Below are positions 24,137 to 33,594 of a stretch of 64,000 nt of DNA, piece by piece (position 1 is the first letter of the stretch; every line of letters begins with the position of its first letter). The notes beneath the pieces were generated by a model. It worked only from the letters and a program-made list of their open reading frames with translations, was not told the DNA's origin and did not search any database. The translations under genes and the position numbers were made by a program. Where the stretch lies: the NCBI RefSeq assembly GCF_006788895.1, contig NZ_VFRA01000001.1, positions 1,054,001-1,118,000 on the forward strand, given 5' to 3'. This DNA is from Rhodoglobus vestalii (GTDB lineage: Bacteria > Actinomycetota > Actinomycetes > Actinomycetales > Microbacteriaceae).

Positions 24137-24280
24137 GAGACGCCTTCGGCCACATGTATTCATCTGACCGAACGCGCTGAATAAGAGTACAAGGAATCTG
24201 AGCTAGTCGTGACCACATCGCGAAAATGCGCCAAAAGGTGCCGGGGAGCGTTCTGCACGTTGCCCGGGTAGCATGGTCGC

Positions 24281-24769
24281 ATGGCTGATTCTTCGTTTGA
24301 CATTGTGAGCAAAGTTGACCAGATGGAGGCGGACAACGCCGTCAACCAGGCGCAAAAGGAGCTTGCCCAGCGCTACGACTTTAAAGGTGTCGGTGCCTCG
24401 GTGGAGTGGACGGGCGAGAACCTCCTCCTGAAGGCGAGCGCCGAAGAGCGAGTGAAGGCAGTGCTCGAAGTGCTCGAGGCAAAGTTCATCAAGCGTGGCA
24501 TTTCGCTGCGCAGCCTTGATGCGGGTGAACCATTCCCCAGCGGCAAGGAGTACCGCATCGAGATCAGTCTCAAGAATGGTATTTCTTCTGAGGATGCCAA
24601 GAAAATTTCCAAGATAATCCGTGACGAAGCACCCAAGAGCGTGAAGTCGCAGATTCAGGGTGACGAGTTGCGGGTGCAGTCCAAGAGCCGTGATGACCTG
24701 CAAGCGACAATGGCACTTCTCAAAGGCAAAGACCTCGATGTTGCTCTTCAGTTCGTGAACTTTCGCTAA
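24281..24769 (+). CDS. YajQ-family nucleotide-binding protein
   Basis: A 162-aa protein matching the YajQ family over its whole length: [24 protein letters not shown] at the start (split here as [10 protein letters not shown] and MEADNAVNQ), RYDFKGVG, and [15 protein letters not shown] towards the end. Members bind cyclic di-GMP or other nucleotides in some bacteria; the role in actinobacteria is not settled. The ATG follows TAGCAT by 6 nt, so the mRNA is probably leaderless. It is monocistronic, upstream of the cardiolipin synthase gene, which has its own promoter. Confidence 0.93.
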   Translation: MADSSFDIVSKVDQMEADNAVNQAQKELAQRYDFKGVGASVEWTGENLLLKASAEERVKAVLEVLEAKFIKRGISLRSLDAGEPFPSGKEYRIEISLKNGISSEDAKKISKIIRDEAPKSVKSQIQGDELRVQSKSRDDLQATMALLKGKDLDVALQFVNFR

Positions 24770-24807
24770 CAACTGAACTATCCCCAAAGCTGGCTAGACT
24801 TTAGGCC

Positions 24808-26283
24808 ATGAACGATGGCGGGATGGCGATCAACTTCACGGCAATCATCGCCGGAGTTCTCATCTTCATCGACTTTGTGATCAGGGTGCTTTCGCTGATT
24901 TACGTTCCGCGCAATCGGCGACCGCAGACCGCCATGGCCTGGCTGCTGGCCATTTTCTTCATCCCGTACGTCGGAATCCTGTTGTTCCTGCTTCTTGGGA
25001 GTCGCAAACTGCCCAAGGGTCGCCGCAACAAGCAGGTCGAGATTAATGAGTTCATCCTCGACACCACCGACGGCATGGACCAGGTGAGGCAAGATCAGCC
25101 GTGGCCACCCTGGCTGGAACCCGTAGTCGAACTCAACCGTACACTCGGTGCTATGCCCCTGGTCGGTGGCAACTCGGCGAAACTGTATTCCCAGTATCAG
25201 GAGTCGTTGGACGCGATGACCGAGGCCGTCGGTGAGGCCACCAACTTTGTGCACGTTGAGTTCTACATTCTCAGTCTCGACTCCACGACCGCTCCATTCT
25301 TCAACGCGCTAGAAGCCGCCGTGCAGCGCGGTGTTCGTGTTCGTGTTCTGCTTGATCACCTCGCCTCATTGCGGGCTCCCGGATACTTCACGACCATCCG
25401 TCGCCTCAAGCAAATGGGTGTGCAATGGCAGGTGATGCTCCCCGTGCAACCGCTCAAATGGAAGTTCCAACGCCCCGACCTGCGCAACCACCGCAAGATT
25501 CTCGTCATCGACGGCAAGCTCGCATTCACTGGCTCGCAGAACATGGTTGATTCCGCCTACAACAAGCGCGTCAATAAAAAGCGCGGCCTCACATGGAAAG
25601 ACCTCATGGTGCGCTTTGAGGGGCCCATCGTGGCCGGGATCAACGCGCTGTTCATCACCGACTGGTACTGCGAAACCGATGAACTGCTGGTGCGCGAGAG
25701 CGCTCAAACACCGGCATTGGCCACCAACGCGAACCTCGACGCTCAGGTGGTGCCGAGTGGCCCGGGTTTTGAAGGTGAGAACAACCTGCGACTGTTCAAC
25801 TCGCTGCTCTACGCCGCCCAGGAGCGCGTAATCATCACCAGCCCCTACTTCGTTCCCGACGACTCGATGCTGTACGCCATCACCACGGCAGCCCAGAGTG
25901 GGCTCGATGTGCAGCTTTTCGTTTCTGAGGTTGGTGACCAGGCTCTCGTCTACCATGCCCAGAGAAGCTACTACGAGACGCTGCTGCGTGCTGGAGTCAA
26001 AATTTGGCTATTCCCCACACCAACCGTGCTACACGCTAAGCACTTCACGATCGACGATCAGGTCGCGGTAATCGGCTCAAGCAACATGGATATGCGCTCG
26101 TTCAGTCTCAACCTTGAGATCTCTGTCATGGTGCGCGGTACTGAGTTCATCAAAGACATGCGCGAACTTGAACAGGAGTACCGCAGCGTCAGCCGTGAAC
26201 TCACTCTCGACGAATGGATGACGCGGCCACGGCGATCCAAAGTGCTCGACAACCTTGCACGGCTCACTGCCGCTGTTCAGTAG
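24808..26283 (+). CDS. cls: Cardiolipin synthase, phospholipase D type
   Basis: A 491-aa enzyme that makes cardiolipin from phosphatidylglycerol at the membrane. Two N-terminal TM helices (about 10-30 and 42-64) form the PLDc_N region, and there are two HKD catalytic motifs: HRKILVIDGKLAFTGSQN (about residue 229) and HAKHFTIDDQVAVIGSSN (about residue 411). The ATG at 24808 lies 7 nt after TAGACT (a leaderless promoter). Length and motif spacing match bacterial Cls. The downstream fprA gene is convergent. Confidence 0.93.
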   Translation: MNDGGMAINFTAIIAGVLIFIDFVIRVLSLIYVPRNRRPQTAMAWLLAIFFIPYVGILLFLLLGSRKLPKGRRNKQVEINEFILDTTDGMDQVRQDQPWPPWLEPVVELNRTLGAMPLVGGNSAKLYSQYQESLDAMTEAVGEATNFVHVEFYILSLDSTTAPFFNALEAAVQRGVRVRVLLDHLASLRAPGYFTTIRRLKQMGVQWQVMLPVQPLKWKFQRPDLRNHRKILVIDGKLAFTGSQNMVDSAYNKRVNKKRGLTWKDLMVRFEGPIVAGINALFITDWYCETDELLVRESAQTPALATNANLDAQVVPSGPGFEGENNLRLFNSLLYAAQERVIITSPYFVPDDSMLYAITTAAQSGLDVQLFVSEVGDQALVYHAQRSYYETLLRAGVKIWLFPTPTVLHAKHFTIDDQVAVIGSSNMDMRSFSLNLEISVMVRGTEFIKDMRELEQEYRSVSRELTLDEWMTRPRRSKVLDNLARLTAAVQ

Positions 26284-26303
26284 TCGAGCGGGCAACCGCC
26301 CGG

Positions 26304-27662
26304 CTAATTGCCGTCACTCACCTGGGATGCCGCAAGCATTTCGCCGCGATCAACAAGCTTGATTCGCGCGCGCACCTGAGCCTCACCCAAAGCAATCTCG
26401 TGCGCATCCAGCAACTGCCACCCCTGCAGGTTGGTGTAGTCGATCCCGCGATCTGTGAGGAGGTCAACAATTGCCTGCTCTTCAGGCTGCTCAGGGCTCC
26501 ACCAGTTGGCCTGATCGATCATGACGTTCTTGATGGTTTCCATCGCATCAGATTTTGTGTGCCCGATGAGACCCACAGGGCCACGCTTGATCCAGCCGGT
26601 GGCGTAGACCCCATGAACGGGCTCGTCATTATCGTCAATGACTTGACCTTCGCGGTTCGGGATCACTCCTCGGTGGTCATCGAAAGGAACGCCGTCGAGC
26701 GGAGACCCGAAATAACCAACCGCGTGGTACACACTCTGAACGGCGATCTCACGGAACTCGCCGGTACCGACCACTCCGCCCTCGCCGTCGGGGGTGGTGC
26801 GCTCATAACGAAATCCCTCGACACGATCGGTGCCAAGAATCTCGACGGGGCCGGCATAAAAGTGCAGGTGGAGTCGGCGCGAGGCCGTGCCCGTGTCGTG
26901 ACCGCGCCACTTTGTGAAGATGCGGTCGAGCACCATGATTTGCTTGTTGGACTTAACCGCGGCCTGTGATGCCTCGTCATAGTCAAAGTCTTCTTCGTAG
27001 AGAATCATGTCCACGTCGTTCAGGTCACCGAACTCGCGCAGTTCAAGAGGAGTGAACTTCACCTGCATGGGGCCGCGACGACCAAAGACGTGCACGTCGG
27101 TCACGGGGCTTGCCGTGAGACCGTCATACACATTGGCGGGAATCTCCGTTGGCAGCAGATCATCGGCGTGCTTAGCGAGCATTCTGGCGACATCGAGGGC
27201 GACGTTTCCGTTGCCAATAACGGCAACCTCTTTCGAGTCGAGAGCCCATTCGCGCGGCACATCGGGGTGTCCGTCGTACCAGCTCACGAAGTCAGCAGCA
27301 CCGTGGCTGCCGGGCAGGTTGATTCCGGGAATCGGCAGCGGAGCATCCCTGATCGCACCGGTCGAGAAGATTACCGCGTTGTAGTGCTTCTTGAGGTCGT
27401 CGAGCGTAATGTCACGCCCATACGTGACATTGCCGAAGAGGCGGATGTTGCCGGCGTCGAGCACATCGCGCAGGGCATTAACGATTCCCTTGATTCGTGG
27501 ATGATCGGGGGCAACGCCGTAACGCACAAGACCGTATGGCGCCGGCAGTTGCTCAAACAGGTCGATCGAAACCTCAAACTGTCGTTCTGCTTTCAGCAGG
27601 ATGTCGGCGGCGTAGATTCCGGCAGGGCCGGCACCAACAATGGCGAGTCTGAGCTTGCTCAT
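26304..27662 (-). CDS. fprA: FprA-type ferredoxin/adrenodoxin-NADP reductase
   Basis: A 452-aa flavoprotein of the adrenodoxin-reductase-like group. The N-terminal FAD motif GAGPAGIYAA is followed by YGLVRYGVAPDHP, the NADP motif GNGNVALDVARML and the C-terminal ATGWIKRGPVGLIGHTKSD. It moves electrons between NADPH and ferredoxin. I chose the ATG at 27662 (MSKLRLAIVG), immediately before the FAD motif and 11 nt after AAGGGA; the upstream frame overlaps the next gene. It is convergent with cls and lies just downstream of the polyprenyl synthase gene on the same strand. Confidence 0.92.
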   Translation of the reverse strand: MSKLRLAIVGAGPAGIYAADILLKAERQFEVSIDLFEQLPAPYGLVRYGVAPDHPRIKGIVNALRDVLDAGNIRLFGNVTYGRDITLDDLKKHYNAVIFSTGAIRDAPLPIPGINLPGSHGAADFVSWYDGHPDVPREWALDSKEVAVIGNGNVALDVARMLAKHADDLLPTEIPANVYDGLTASPVTDVHVFGRRGPMQVKFTPLELREFGDLNDVDMILYEEDFDYDEASQAAVKSNKQIMVLDRIFTKWRGHDTGTASRRLHLHFYAGPVEILGTDRVEGFRYERTTPDGEGGVVGTGEFREIAVQSVYHAVGYFGSPLDGVPFDDHRGVIPNREGQVIDDNDEPVHGVYATGWIKRGPVGLIGHTKSDAMETIKNVMIDQANWWSPEQPEEQAIVDLLTDRGIDYTNLQGWQLLDAHEIALGEAQVRARIKLVDRGEMLAASQVSDGN

Positions 27663-27708
27663 CGGTTGCATTTTCCCTTCATCTCGATGCGCGCGGGCGG
27701 GTGGCGTA

Positions 27709-28791
27709 CTAGTTGGAGCGTTCGACGATGCTTTGGGCAAAACGCGTCAGGGCTTTCTTGACCGGCCCGTCGGGAAGGGGTGCAAGGGATTCAACCGCTT
27801 CGCTGCCCCACCGTCGGGCTTCTTCCAGAGTCTTCTTCGTCACCGGATGCTGTCGCAGTTCGGTGACCGCAGCATCGATGGCAGCATCGTCGCCTTTGCC
27901 ATAGAAATTGGCGTTAACATCGCGCTCAATGCGAGTAAGAAGGTCGGCAGCATCAGTGTCGGTCTCCGCGAGCTCGCGCAGGTACAGCAACGGGAGTGTC
28001 GCCACTCCGCTGCGCAGATCGGTTCCAGGTTTTTTGCCGGTCTTGCTGGTCTCTACCGAAAGATCAATGACGTCGTCGATGAGCTGGAAGGCAACACCGA
28101 TCTTTTCGCCAAAGTCGCGCACCGGCACCGTGTACTCATCGGGAGCGCCCGAGAACATTACGCCGACTTCAGCGGCAGTCGCAATGAGCGACCCTGTCTT
28201 GTCGGCGAGTACCTGAAGGTAGTGCCCGACCGGGTTCTCGTCGGCCTTCGGGCCAAGCGTCTCGTGCAGCTGCCCGAGGCACAGCCGTTCAAAGGTGTTC
28301 GACTGCAGGATGAGCGCCTTCTCGCCAAGGCCGGCGATGAGCTTGCTCGCCCGAGCGAAAAGAAGGTCTCCGGTGAGAATTGCTACCGAGTTGCCCCACA
28401 CCGATTGGGCGCTCGGTACGCCGCGTCGCAACTGCGCCTCATCCATAACGTCGTCATGATAGAGCGAGGCTAGGTGGGTGATCTCTATTGCCTGAGCTGC
28501 CGTTATGACGTCGGGGTTGTTGCCGCTGCCCAACTGTGCCGTGAGCAGCGTCAGCATGGGGCGCACGCGTTTGCCGCCAGCTTCGAGCAGGTATCGGCTC
28601 GTGGCATCCGCAATTTCGTCGGCGAACGTTATCTGTGACAGCAGGCCCGCTTCGACGTGCGCCAGGCCCTCTTCGATGGCAGCAGCAAAGCGGCGCTCAT
28701 CGCTGGAGGCAAAGAGCTTTTCACCCAGCCCCAATGAGGAACTCAGGGTGTTGCTGCGGCGCGCAGGCGGAACGCTCGGGTTCACTTTCAA
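27709..28791 (-). CDS. Polyprenyl diphosphate synthase (menaquinone side chain)
   Basis: A 360-aa trans-prenyl transferase. The first Asp-rich motif is HDDVMD (DDxxD), and the second is LIDDVIDLS. GGKRVRPMLTLL upstream is also typical. From its place next to menG it most likely makes the long side chain of menaquinone (hepta-, octa- or nonaprenyl); chain length cannot be read reliably. The start is TTG 28791 with an in-frame GTG at 28785 as an alternative; neither has a clear Shine-Dalgarno. The menG stop lies 20 nt upstream on the same strand, so the two form a transcript. Confidence 0.9.
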   Translation of the reverse strand: MKVNPSVPPARRSNTLSSSLGLGEKLFASSDERRFAAAIEEGLAHVEAGLLSQITFADEIADATSRYLLEAGGKRVRPMLTLLTAQLGSGNNPDVITAAQAIEITHLASLYHDDVMDEAQLRRGVPSAQSVWGNSVAILTGDLLFARASKLIAGLGEKALILQSNTFERLCLGQLHETLGPKADENPVGHYLQVLADKTGSLIATAAEVGVMFSGAPDEYTVPVRDFGEKIGVAFQLIDDVIDLSVETSKTGKKPGTDLRSGVATLPLLYLRELAETDTDAADLLTRIERDVNANFYGKGDDAAIDAAVTELRQHPVTKKTLEEARRWGSEAVESLAPLPDGPVKKALTRFAQSIVERSN

Positions 28792-28811
28792 CCGATTTCT
28801 TTGGCGAAGCG

Positions 28812-29603
28812 CTACGGCTTCGGTTTGGCGTCTTTGGGGGTCTTGATGGTCTTTATGGGCCGGGTGGCTAAATCTTTGCGTTTGGCGACGGAGGCGAGCA
28901 CCGACTGATCCACCGGCTTATGGCCGCGGTGCATGGCGACTATGCCAGCGGTGAGATTGCGGTACGCCACTCTCGTGAAACCGGCGGCACGGATCCACCG
29001 GCTCAGTTCTCCCTGATCTGGCCACTCGCGAATCGACTCCGCTAAGTAGGCGTACGCCTCAGGGTTGGAACTTGTACGGTCAGCAATGATCGGCATTATG
29101 CGGTTCAAGTAGGTGAAGTAGCCGGCGCGGACGATCGCCACCGGCGGCTTCGAAAACTCGGTGACCACGAGTCGGCCACCCGGCTTCACAACCCGGTACA
29201 TCTCTGAGAGTGCGGCACGGGGATCGTTCACGTTGCGCAGGCCAAAACTGATGGTCACCGCATCGAATTCATTGTCACCAAATGGCAACTTCTCGGCGTT
29301 GCCCTGAATGAACTCGATTTTCTTGTGACGCTTGAGGGCCTGCTCAACCATCCCGGGCGAAAAGTCGAGCCCGACCACTCGGGCGCCGTTGCGGTGCAGC
29401 GCGGCCGAGCTTGTGCCCGTGCCCGCAGCAATATCGAGGATGCGTTCACCCGCAGCAGGAGCGACCGCTCGCACGGTGGCCGCGCGCCATAACAGCGCAT
29501 TTCCGGCAGAAAGCACCGTGTTGGTGCGGTCGTAATGTTTTGCGACACCATCAAACATTCCGGCTACGTCATCCGGTCGCTTGTTCATGTCAGCCTTACC
29601 CAC
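28812..29603 (-). CDS. menG: Demethylmenaquinone methyltransferase
   Basis: SAM-dependent methyltransferase of the UbiE/MenG family, 263 aa; it performs the last step of menaquinone synthesis. Motifs: DIAAGTGTSS for SAM binding, the MenG signature FGLRNVNDPRAAL and the second signature YRVVKPGGRLVVTEFS. The C-terminal tail (about 30 residues) is Lys/Pro-rich. The GTG at 29603 lies exactly 6 nt after TAGACT on the minus strand, supporting a leaderless start there and not at the ATG 29588. It is divergent from menF. Confidence 0.95.
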   Translation of the reverse strand: MGKADMNKRPDDVAGMFDGVAKHYDRTNTVLSAGNALLWRAATVRAVAPAAGERILDIAAGTGTSSAALHRNGARVVGLDFSPGMVEQALKRHKKIEFIQGNAEKLPFGDNEFDAVTISFGLRNVNDPRAALSEMYRVVKPGGRLVVTEFSKPPVAIVRAGYFTYLNRIMPIIADRTSSNPEAYAYLAESIREWPDQGELSRWIRAAGFTRVAYRNLTAGIVAMHRGHKPVDQSVLASVAKRKDLATRPIKTIKTPKDAKPKP

Positions 29604-29731
29604 AGCACTAGTCTAGGGCGCCCACGCTGGATGCTCACCTACTACACCGCAACTGGCCGGTACTGTGATAGTTGTGAGGCACTATGGGGCTCAAGAGCAG
29701 CCCGTTCCCGGCACTAAACGAGGCATTTGCG

Positions 29732-30985
29732 ATGACTAACCAGCGTGAGCCGCTCACAATCGTTACGCGCCCCAGCGACGAGATAGATCGCATTCTCGAT
29801 TGGATTGCCCCCGATCACCCCCTCGCGTTCGTGCGAAATGGTGAAGGAATCGTCGGGGTTGGCGAGTTGCTTCGACTGGAGTTTCGTGGTGCCGATCGCT
29901 TCGCCGCCGCCGCCGCCGCCTGGAGCGAGCTCACCCGCACCGCTATCGTGCATGACAGCGTCAATCGTGCCGGTACGGGCCTGATCGCTTTCGGAAGCTT
30001 CGCGTTCGCCGGCTCTTCCTCTGCCGTCAGTGTGCTGATCATCCCCCGTGTCATTGTGGGTAATCGAGAGGGAAGCCACTGGGTCACCACAATCAGCGCC
30101 GGCGAAGCGAACACGATGCCCGACACCACGGATGCGCTGGCTACCCTCCCCCGCCACCCCCACGGGGCAGCCGTTCACGTCTCCTTCGCGCCGGGAGACA
30201 TGAGCACGACAGCATTCACGACCGCCGTCACCGCAGCCCTACAGGAAATAGCACTCTCCCGCGCTGAAAAACTCGTGATAGCCCGCGATCAAGTCGCCCA
30301 GCTCCCCGCCGGCGCCGACCTGCGCGTGCCCATCGCGGCCCTTGCCACCCGCTACCCCGACACCTTTACCTTCGCCGTAGACGGCCTCATCGGCTCCAGT
30401 CCCGAAACCCTCGTAAACGTACACAACGGCACCGTCAGCGCCCGCGTACTGGCAGGGAGTGCCGCCCGGGGAGACAACCACAGCTCTGACGAGCAAGCCG
30501 CGGCAACCCTCACCGGGTCACTCAAAGATCAACAAGAACATGCTCTTGCGCTTGCCAGCGTGATGGATGCCCTTCGGCCACTGAGCCGTGAACTGCACGC
30601 GGCATCCTCACCGTTCGCCCTTCAACTGCCGAACCTCTGGCACCTCGCCACCGACATTGAGGGTCAACTGGCTGAGCGGTCAAGCGCACTCGACCTCATC
30701 GGCATACTGCACCCCACCGCGGCGGTTGCGGGCACACCTACCCCCGCAGCACTTCAGATCATTGACTTACTCGAGGGCTTTGATCGTGGTCGCTACGCCG
30801 GGCCAGTGGGGTGGGTCGACGCGGATGGCAACGGAGAATGGGCTGTAGCGTTGCGCTGCGCCCAAGTGGACGGCACACGCATCACCGCATATGCCGGTGC
30901 GGGCATCGTCACGGGTTCGGATGCTGAACGAGAGCTCGCAGAGACCGAACTAAAATTCCGGCCCATCATCGAAGCGTTTGCCTAG
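29732..30985 (+). CDS. menF: Isochorismate synthase
   Basis: Chorismate-binding enzyme of 417 aa converting chorismate to isochorismate, the first step of menaquinone synthesis. Recognisable C-terminal motifs are FAVDGLIGSSPETL, LAGSAARG, HPTAAVAGTP, RGRYAGPVGWVD and AYAGAGIVTGSDAERE. I chose the ATG at 29732 with GAGG 8 nt upstream; an in-frame ATG at 29684 would add 16 residues. It is transcribed divergently from menG. The enzymes that use its product (menD) are encoded just downstream on the opposite strand. Confidence 0.93.
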   Translation: MTNQREPLTIVTRPSDEIDRILDWIAPDHPLAFVRNGEGIVGVGELLRLEFRGADRFAAAAAAWSELTRTAIVHDSVNRAGTGLIAFGSFAFAGSSSAVSVLIIPRVIVGNREGSHWVTTISAGEANTMPDTTDALATLPRHPHGAAVHVSFAPGDMSTTAFTTAVTAALQEIALSRAEKLVIARDQVAQLPAGADLRVPIAALATRYPDTFTFAVDGLIGSSPETLVNVHNGTVSARVLAGSAARGDNHSSDEQAAATLTGSLKDQQEHALALASVMDALRPLSRELHAASSPFALQLPNLWHLATDIEGQLAERSSALDLIGILHPTAAVAGTPTPAALQIIDLLEGFDRGRYAGPVGWVDADGNGEWAVALRCAQVDGTRITAYAGAGIVTGSDAERELAETELKFRPIIEAFA

Positions 30986-31169
30986 CGCGCAGACCATTTA
31001 TGGTTTGCCGGAACCACGGACCACAGGGCAGCCGCGGTTGCCGTGCGCCGCAGCGCAAGCTCATGAGCCTGCTGCTAGTCAGCCCACAGAACCCGGCGCT
31101 GACCACCGAACTTGCTCTCAGCGAAGAGTCGCTCTTGCAGTTCTGCCAGCCGCTCAGCGGCTCAGCTGC
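30986..31169. other. Convergent gap between menF and menD
   Basis: No gene seen. The end next to menD carries interspersed CAGCGGCT repeats (about 31125-31175) that can fold into imperfect hairpins and may serve as a terminator for either gene. Confidence 0.35.
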
Positions 31170-32888
31170 TTAGCGGCTCAGCGGGACCTCAATGATGGTT
31201 GGTTCGGGATTCGCCGACAGCGCCTGATCTAATTCTCCGCGCGTTGCCGCTGACACATAACGCCAGCCATAAGCCACCGCCAAAGCCTCAATGGAAGCAT
31301 TTTGCTGAGTAAGCAAAACACGATCGAAGCCATCGCCAGCCTGGCTAGCAACTTCGAGGGCGTCAAAGATTGTGCCGCCACCATCGTTGCCAACAATGAC
31401 TTGGATGCGCGGCCTCGGCTCCCCGACCCCAAACATGAGCGCCCCAACGTCGTGGAAGATCGCCAGATCACCAAGCAACACTCGAGTGATGCCCCCGTTG
31501 CCGGGCGCCGCTTGACTGGCGAGGGCAATTCCGAGAGCCGTCGAAATGGTTCCATCAATTCCGGCTAACCCGCGATTGGCATGAACCGAAACCTTTTTGC
31601 CCGGCACAACACGATCAACTTCGCGAATCAACCTCGAGGCACCGAGTACGAGACGGTCGTGGGGCCACGTAGCCCGCCACACGGCTTCTGCCAACATGCG
31701 CCGGTCGACGCGGGCTCGCACAATCGCTAGCTCTGACTTGGCATGCGTACCCGCATCCGCATCAATGTTGGGGGCAATGCTTTCAGTTTCGAGAAGCTGG
31801 CGGCTTGAGCTGACCCAGCGCCCCAACCAGGCCCGGTCGGTTACCTCGCCCGACACAGCAACGTCGTCGACGAAGAGGCGAACACAGCGGCCAGGGTTGT
31901 AGTCATCGGCCGAGGGGTGCCGCACGACAACAGTCTCGACACCGCTTCGCTGAATGAGCGCCGGGACTTCGCGGCTCAACGTGGGGTGCCCAAAGACAAT
32001 CACGCGCGCCACCCGATCACCGAAGTTTGCGGTGTTCAGCAGCTCGCGGTACGCCACAACGAGATTGGGGCCAAAATGTGCTCCGCTGGCAGCCTCCGCA
32101 ATAAGCGGCGCCCCCAGTTGGCGAGCAACCTCCTCGGCACGAGGCCCGGCACCCGTGCCGGCAATGACCACGGTGGCCGGCATCGGGCTCAGAGCCAACG
32201 GTGTGGCGGCGCCGGACGATAGCGGGGTGCCGGTGTTGTCAGTGCCGGGGTCGAGCTCGCTGAAAAAATCGGGATAGTCAGGTTCGCCTGCCGCGTCAGG
32301 CTGCACGGCGACATCGTCCTCGGACGGGTGCCACGTGAAGGGCGCAGAAAGCGGTTCAGCAAAGGAGAGGTTCAGGTGCACCGGACCGTTTACCGCTGCG
32401 ACGGCATCGCGAGCAAGTTGTGCTGCGGCATCCATCTCGCCTGCGGCACCGGTGGGAACGTCAACATCCCAGGTGCGATGAACGGCGGTGCCAAAAATAC
32501 CCGGTTGTTGCGTGGTCTGGTTAGAGCCGATTCCCCGCAGCGAATCGGGGCGGTCAGCACTAATGATGATCAGCGGAACAGCAGAATGGTGGGCTTCGAG
32601 CACTGCCGGGTGGAGATTGGCAACCGCCGTGCCCGACGTCGTGACCACAAGAACCGGCGAACCGGTCTCGACCGCAAGACCCAGAGCGAGAAAGGCACCG
32701 ACGCGCTCATCAATGCGCACGCGCAGGCGCAGCAAACCCTGCTTATCGAATTCTGCCGCGGCAAGAGCGAGGGCCTGGGAACGAGAGCCGGGGCTGACCA
32801 CAATGTCTCGTACACCGAGACGGACGAACTCTGCGAGAAGGGCTACCGAGAAGTTGGTTGCCGGCGAGCTAGTTGGTCTTATCGTCAT
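31170..32888 (-). CDS. menD: SEPHCHC synthase (menaquinone)
   Basis: Thiamine-diphosphate enzyme of 572 aa that joins isochorismate and 2-oxoglutarate. N-terminal VVSPGSRSQALAL and RVDERVGAFLALG-type residues (RIDERVGAF), VLVVTTSGTAVANLHPAV, and C-terminal NRGLAGIDGTISTALG and VGNDGGGTIFD are the family signatures. I chose the ATG at 32888 (MTIRPTSSP); the longer frame to 32990 overlaps the preceding small membrane protein gene. The start overlaps that gene's stop by about 20 nt, suggesting coupling. It is convergent with menF. Confidence 0.95.
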   Translation of the reverse strand: MTIRPTSSPATNFSVALLAEFVRLGVRDIVVSPGSRSQALALAAAEFDKQGLLRLRVRIDERVGAFLALGLAVETGSPVLVVTTSGTAVANLHPAVLEAHHSAVPLIIISADRPDSLRGIGSNQTTQQPGIFGTAVHRTWDVDVPTGAAGEMDAAAQLARDAVAAVNGPVHLNLSFAEPLSAPFTWHPSEDDVAVQPDAAGEPDYPDFFSELDPGTDNTGTPLSSGAATPLALSPMPATVVIAGTGAGPRAEEVARQLGAPLIAEAASGAHFGPNLVVAYRELLNTANFGDRVARVIVFGHPTLSREVPALIQRSGVETVVVRHPSADDYNPGRCVRLFVDDVAVSGEVTDRAWLGRWVSSSRQLLETESIAPNIDADAGTHAKSELAIVRARVDRRMLAEAVWRATWPHDRLVLGASRLIREVDRVVPGKKVSVHANRGLAGIDGTISTALGIALASQAAPGNGGITRVLLGDLAIFHDVGALMFGVGEPRPRIQVIVGNDGGGTIFDALEVASQAGDGFDRVLLTQQNASIEALAVAYGWRYVSAATRGELDQALSANPEPTIIEVPLSR

Positions 32889-33201
32889 CGTCGAGATCTG
32901 CAAGTTCCTGTTCAAGGCGGCGAATGCGTTCATCTTGCTCTTCTTTGAGGCGCACGTTGCGCAAGAAGTTTGGGTCGTCGTCGGGAGCAACCGCGCGGTT
33001 TCGACCCGATTTTACGCTCCGAGCCTTGCCAAGCAGGAACCACAAGACCACACCAATAACAGGGAGCAGCACAATCACGAGCACCCACAACACCTTGGGC
33101 ATTGCGCGCACGCGCTTGCGATCGGTCAAGATCACATCCACGATGGCGAACACGTCGACCGCAACGAGCGCGAAGGCGAGTACAACCAGTAAACGAGGCA
33201 T
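32869..33201 (-). CDS. PLDc_N-domain small membrane protein
   Basis: A 110-aa protein with two TM helices (about 4-22 and 36-56) containing the phospholipase-D N-terminal signature MPKVLWVLVIVLLPVIGVVLWFLLG (key residues W45, P50, G53). The soluble tail is charged (DDDPNFLRNVRLKEEQDERIRRLEQEL) and looks like a short coiled coil. The ATG at 33201 lies 6 nt after TAGACT on the minus strand, a leaderless start. It precedes menD; there is no evidence of a role in quinone synthesis. Confidence 0.8.
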   Translation of the reverse strand: MPRLLVVLAFALVAVDVFAIVDVILTDRKRVRAMPKVLWVLVIVLLPVIGVVLWFLLGKARSVKSGRNRAVAPDDDPNFLRNVRLKEEQDERIRRLEQELADLDDDDKTN

Positions 33202-33207
33202 ACAGCC

Positions 33208-33249
33208 AGTCTATCCTCGCAGGCTGCATGAGGGATGCAAGCCTAGACT
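33208..33249. promoter_or_regulatory. Divergent pair of leaderless promoters
   Basis: TAGACT occurs on the minus strand at 33213-33208 (6 nt before the ATG 33201) and on the plus strand at 33244-33249 (6 nt before the GTG 33256). Both genes would have no 5' UTR. Confidence 0.6.
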
Positions 33250-33255
33250 GATGCC

Positions 33256-33534
33256 GTGAAACCTTGGATCATCTACTCACTGCTGCGGCTCGGAATCTTC
33301 ACCGCGGCGTTCACGCTGTTGATGGTCGCTCAAGTTGAATGGTGGCTCTCGGCACTGATCGCGGCGATTCTGGGGTTCGCAATCTCCTACATCTTCTTTG
33401 GCACATTGCGGGATGCCGTGGCCCGCGACATTGTCGCTCGACGTGCAGGCCCCAGCCACGACCCTGACCGCGATGCAGAGGATGCTGCGGCAGAACTTGA
33501 CGCTGAACGCCAGAGCCCGGAAGGCGACCGCTGA
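33256..33534 (+). CDS. DUF4229-like small membrane protein
   Basis: A 92-aa protein with two TM helices (about 6-25 and 29-49) and a charged tail DAVARDIVARRAGPSHDPDRD. The pattern (Y-x3-R-L start, RDAVA after the second helix) fits DUF4229 proteins of actinobacteria. The GTG start lies 6 nt after TAGACT. The last codons and stop lie in the first unit of a 28-bp tandem repeat shared with the 3' end of menA. Function unknown. Confidence 0.75.
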   Translation: MKPWIIYSLLRLGIFTAAFTLLMVAQVEWWLSALIAAILGFAISYIFFGTLRDAVARDIVARRAGPSHDPDRDAEDAAAELDAERQSPEGDR

Positions 33535-33594
33535 CGCCCAGAGCCCGGAAGGCGACCGCTGACGCCCAGAGCTTAGAAGGCGATCGCTGAGGCT
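33511..33594. repeat. 28-bp tandem repeat, three units, between DUF4229 gene and menA
   Basis: Units at 33511-33538 and 33539-33566 are identical (CAGAGCCCGGAAGGCGACCG, then CTGACGCC). The third (33567-33594) has several substitutions. Unit 1 holds the stop of the plus-strand gene and unit 3 the stop of menA. Confidence 0.9.

Noticed and set aside
30978..31232. 84-codon plus-strand ORF after menF
   Set aside because: It has no recognisable domain and runs into the menD coding region on the other strand; there is no Shine-Dalgarno.
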